This document shows positions 60,728-64,000 of a stretch of 64,000 nt of DNA, piece by piece. The stretch is from Siphonodentalium dalli. Taxonomy: Eukaryota; Mollusca; Scaphopoda; Gadilida; Siphonodentaliidae. The notes under the pieces are model-generated. The model was not told the DNA's origin, did not search any database, and saw nothing but the letters and a program-made list of their open reading frames with translations. The position numbers were made by a program, and so were the translations under genes. How positions within the stretch are numbered: the stretch's first letter is position 1; each line of letters begins with the position of its first letter. The stretch spans positions 243,843,474 through 243,907,473 of the forward strand of contig CP136065.1 in assembly GCA_032622095.1 (NCBI GenBank), given 5' to 3'.

Positions 60728-60959
60728 AGTTAGCTGATAATGATGCTAATGACGTGGTGTGGGATGTGACAAATGTTACCAATGGTTTTCACTGGGAATG
60801 TGTTGGTTTTGATGGACCGGTAGTGGGTGAGGATGATGATTGGCTGTGTGATCATTGTTTGCTGGTGGTTTGAACACATTACAATAACCATATAGTACTA
60901 ATGTATATATACATATTGAAAGTCATTATTGATATTCATGTACCAGTTCCATGCAAATA

Positions 60960-61893
60960 TAGACAGAATGTGATACATGTACTATGCGTTGGAATTGAAG
61001 CATGTTCCTTTGCTTATCTCAAATAGCGCACATAGAAATGCGTAGCTTCATTAGGACCAGCACAAGTTATTCTTTACACGTCAATTTTCTTTTCGGTCCA
61101 AACTTCTTAGGATCTTTTTTCAACCTGCGCTGGATTTTGGTGCTGGTGAACGCAACTTTTTTGCACCCAGCCCAGTATCGCATTTTGGTTGCCTTTTCCG
61201 AAAGGTGTTTCGTCAGTGATTGCAGAGCGTCGATCGTTGGTATTCCAGTATTTAGATGAACACTGGCATCCGTTGCAATGAATTTGTTGATGTATGAATT
61301 AGATTTTTTAAGTTGAGATAGTTTCTGTTTGTTTAATAAATTCTGATACTTGAGTTTCTTTATTTCACTGTTGAGTTGATCACAGTTATCACATTCTGGT
61401 TTGTTCATTCTGGTAGTTGTATAATCATGATCGACGTTATCTTATATTGGAATGGTATCTGGATTTAGTTGTATATTTACATTTATCTCTTTTGTAGATC
61501 TGTTGATTTTCTTGGCAGTAGACACTCTCTGTGTAGAGGCTTTCTGTGATTGTTTTTGGTGAACTCAGGCAATATCCCATATGTAATACAGGATTTGGAA
61601 ATCGGACGGTTGGCTGTAAATTCGGAAAAAAATGTCTCGAACATACACGAGAATAGCGTTATGGTGTCCAATTCCGTCCAGTCTTGACATCTTTCCTGTT
61701 CAGTAGTTGAACCCATTTCGACCTGACTGTAGAATCATTTGCCTCTGTTGGAAAGGGGTGCAGGATACATGGTGGTAGACTCACACTGACCCATTCCTCT
61801 CGTGTACCCTGGGTCAACTAAACAGTCAACCTTTTTCCATTTGTTTAGACCATATTCCCCATTTCCACAACATTGAACTGCACATACAGGCAT
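60960..61893 (-). pseudogene. THAP-like transposase, N-terminal half only
   Basis: Read down the minus strand from Met at 61893: MPVCAVQCCGN and KWKK with Cys/His-like spacing, then (frame-shifted) HPFPTEAND and STVRSKWVQLLNR, which form a THAP-like zinc-binding DNA-recognition domain. A variable linker and a coiled coil follow (MNKPECDNCDQLNSEIKKLK, then NLLNKQKLSQLKK). After this come TGIPTIDALQSL, MRYWAGCKKV and KKFGPKRKLTCKE, then a stop and LVLVLMKLR. The last blocks are the pre-catalytic segment of ISL2EU-like transposases. The DDE domain that should follow (~250 residues) is absent: only ~90 bp separates this point from the stop of the convergent gene. At least three frameshifts. The copy could not make an active enzyme. 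Confidence 0.8.
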
Positions 61894-62230
61894 TTTTTAA
61901 TTACTAATTAGCGGAAACAAAAAGAAAATTACACATCGAGCACTCAATCATAATTATTTGGGCCACTTATTGAACGTGGAACTGGAATTTATTTACAAAA
62001 TAGTTTACAAAATTATTGAAAATACATTATTTTTACCAGCAGAAGTCGGCTAAACCCCCTATTGATTTGTAAAATATACATAAATTGTGTACTGTTGCTG
62101 ATTGTCACAAAAAATACGACCAAGAGACCTTAGTTATGCACGTTTTAAACTTTTAAATGAGTGGTGTCCTGGTGTTGTTTGTGTGCTTTGACACTTGACC
62201 CGGAAATGGAAATCTAGAGCTGGGCACATG

Positions 62231-62255
62231 CGTACACGGAACTCCGAGCTCGCTT
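62231..62255 (-). repeat. Right terminal inverted repeat
   Basis: Reads on the minus strand AAGCGAGCTCGGAGTTCCGT then GTACG; flanked outside by AT (62256-62257), the target duplication. Confidence 0.88.
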
Positions 62256-64000
62256 ATTCAGATCGAACAGAATTGTTTTACAGCATGACGCATAACCTGG
62301 TGCATAACACGTTAACCATCCTTCAAATCGTCAGTAGGAGATGAAGATGAAGCAATTTACCACATACATGTGAACAAGTATAGCGACTAGCCTTGTAGAA
62401 AACGATGTCATGATGTTTGTTGAGCTAGCACACCACACAAATCCAATCTAAATTCATAATGCTAACTTGGTTGTCAACAACTACAAACGCTCTTTATATG
62501 CACACAGGTCTCAGTAAACGCTCATTAAACTGTGGCATTCATTGTTTGGTTACTGGCGGTGAAGTCCATTGTTAAAAATAAACGCTCTTTTTGTGTTTTG
62601 TTATAATTGTAAACGCTCTTTTACAGCTATACGGGACACGTCCCTCGTCCTATTCATGTTATTGTTGGGACTCGGGTCAGACAAGAAGGCATTATTTCGC
62701 AGCATAATGTATGACCGCGTGTATTGCTTTTTATCGTGTGTTGTTTGGTGTGTTTTTTTTTCGTACCACATGGAAATCATTTTACCTGGACCAACACCAT
62801 GTTCCTGTCTACATACAAAACATTCATTAAATGTTTGACATAATTCAGATCGAACAAAAGAAGTGTTTTACAGCATGACGCATAACCTGCTGAATAACGC
62901 GTTAACCATCCTTCAAATCGTCAGTAGGAGATGAAGATGTAGCAATTCACCACATACATGTGAACAAGTATAGTGACTAGCCTTTTAGAAAACGATGTCA
63001 TGATGTTTGTTGAGTTAGCACACCACATAAATCTAATCTAAATTCATAATGCTAACTCGGTTGTCAAATGGCAATCCAACCACTACAAACGCTCTTTATA
63101 TGTACACAGGTGTCAGTAAACGCTCCTTAAACTGTGGCAATCATTGTTTGTTTACTGGCGGTGAAGTCCATTGTTAAAAATAAACGCTCTTTTTGTGTTT
63201 TGTTATAATTGTAAACGCTCTTTTACAGCTATACGGGACAAGTCCCTCGTCCTATTCATGTTATTGTTGGGACTCGGATCAGACAAGAATGCATTATTTC
63301 GCAGCATAATGTATGACCGCGTGTATTGCTTTTTATCGTATGTTGTTTGGTGTGGTTTTTTCGTAACACCTGGAAATAATTTTACCTGGACCAACACCAT
63401 TTTTCTATCTACATATAACACATTCATTAAATGTTTGACATAATTCAGATCGCACAGAAGTGTTTTACAGCATGACGCCTAACCTGGTGTATAACACGTT
63501 AACCATCCTTCAAATCGTCAGTAGGAGATGAAGAAATTTACCACATACATGTGAACAAGTATAGCGACTAGCCTTGTAGAAAACAATGTCATGAAGTTTG
63601 TTGAGCTAGCACACCACATAAATCCAATCTAAATTCATAATGCTAACTCGGTTGGCAAATGGCAATACAACCACTACAAACGCTCTTTATATGTACACAT
63701 GTGTCAGTAAACGCTCTTTAAGATATGGCATTCATTGGTTGGTTACTGGTTTGGTCCATTGTTAAAAATGAACGCTCTTTTTGTTTTTTGTTATAATTGT
63801 AAACGCTCTTTTATAGCTATACAGAACAAGTCCTTCGTCCTATTCATGTTATTGTTTGGACTCAGGTTTGACAAAAAGTCGTTATTTTGCAGCATAATGT
63901 ATGACCGCGTGTATTGCTTTTTATCGTGTGTTGTTTGGTGTGGTTTTTTCGTAACACCTGGAAATCATTTTACCTGGACCAACACCATTTTCCTATCTAC
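62256..64000 (+). repeat. Satellite array, ~600-bp unit
   Basis: Units at 62256-62842 (587 bp), 62843-63442 (600 bp) and 63443 to the window end (incomplete), each starting ATTCAGATCG.ACAG. Copies are ~93 percent identical by eye. Every unit carries several AAACGCTCTTT or AAACGCTCNTT words in the same positions and a GCAGCATAATGTATGACCGC block. The long open frames (90, 89 codons) shared between units decay by frameshifts from unit to unit, so they are not treated as genes. Confidence 0.93.

Larger units (their letters stand above)
52648..60873 (+). pseudogene. SAP-SWIM-YqaJ nuclease-PHD accessory protein, broken
   Basis: Deduced exons: ~52648-53183, 53548-53649 joined across the nested insertion to 58155-59005, 59682-59906 and 60728-60873. 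Introns 53184-53547, 59006-59681 and 59907-60727 have GT..AG ends with matching phases. Domains in order: SAP (FLRTRGLPISG, stop, KEELTAL); a conserved middle with YSYFDSNWLKEVFYHQ; SWIM zinc finger (YCTC ... TCNHVAA) split by intron 1; YqaJ/lambda-exonuclease-like core with GASPDAVV (58875-58898) and LEIKCPLG, so catalytic Asp, Glu and Lys are visible; a C-terminal segment VTGYDWCDLF; and the second half of a PHD-like finger (FHWECVGF...WLCDHC). Lesions: stops in SAP, before SWIM and after DTTP, several frameshifts, and the insertion. The protein would be ~620 residues and nuclear; its nuclease role in transposition is inferred. Confidence 0.85.
52483..62255. mobile_element. ISL2EU-like DNA transposon with nuclease gene, 9,773 bp
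   Basis: Inverted ends of ~25 bp: left AAGCGGCCTCGGAGTTCCGC (52483-52507), right the inverse of AAGCGAGCTCGGAGTTCCGT (62231-62255). AT flanks both ends. Removing 52483-62255 plus one AT restores GTTTGACA.AATTCAGATCG, exactly the junction of intact satellite units at ~62835 and ~63435, so ends and 2-bp duplication are firm. Inside are two convergent genes: a SAP-SWIM-YqaJ-PHD gene (+) and a THAP-like transposase lacking its catalytic domain (-). From memory, a transposase partnered by a YqaJ nuclease and an AT duplication are features of the ISL2EU superfamily. Without the nested array it is ~5.27 kb. The copy is dead. Confidence 0.85.

Overview
This is eukaryotic, almost certainly metazoan, intergenic DNA. 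It is AT-rich, has no dense coding, and shows introns with GT..AG ends, long microsatellites, LINE, Ty3/Gypsy and Mutator-like remnants, several MITE families, foldback elements and a large cut-and-paste transposon. The repeat spectrum suggests a marine invertebrate, perhaps a mollusc or other lophotrochozoan; this is a low-confidence inference. No rRNA, tRNA or CRISPR array was recognised, and no complete host gene is present. The best host candidates are two minus-strand exons, a secreted PAN-like first exon at 23082-23411 and a possible second exon at 19396-19486.

Layout. 1-11.6 kb: a TTAA-flanked MITE, a (TA)n tract beside a dead L1-like LINE (minus strand), a pair of 69-bp palindromes, and a ~108-bp minisatellite with higher-order structure. 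11600-17659: a 6-kb foldback element whose 2.5-3.5 kb arms are inverted copies of each other, with expanded minisatellite inside the arms and a 45-nt loop. 17.7-24.3 kb: repeats, a hairpin MITE, the candidate host exons and an 894-bp tandem duplication. 24326-28638: a second foldback element of the same family; both have TAGT termini and an apparent 3-bp target duplication. 29.9-33.6 kb: a degenerate Gypsy gag-pol. 34-42 kb: a mosaic of tandem and dispersed repeats with Tc1-like hairpin MITEs and GC-rich compound hairpins. 43.6-44.7 kb: a Mutator-like transposase pseudogene. 46.6-47.9 kb: a tandem duplication. 51-52.5 kb and 62.3-64 kb: one ~0.6-kb satellite, split by the main discovery.

The main discovery is a 9,773-bp DNA transposon at 52483-62255. 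It has ~25-bp inverted termini and a 2-bp AT target duplication, proved by intact satellite units next to it. It carries two convergent genes. On the plus strand is an intron-containing accessory gene encoding SAP, SWIM zinc finger, YqaJ/lambda-exonuclease-like nuclease and a C-terminal PHD-like finger. On the minus strand is a transposase with a THAP-like zinc finger and a coiled coil, whose DDE catalytic domain is missing. This fits the ISL2EU branch of the PIF/Harbinger-related transposons. A second insertion, 53650-58150, sits inside the nuclease coding exon, flanked by its own 4-bp duplication (TCTT). It consists of four near-identical ~450-bp inverted-terminal units alternating with three ~900-bp spacers. 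The window therefore records nested insertion: satellite, then nuclease-bearing transposon, then amplified MITE array.
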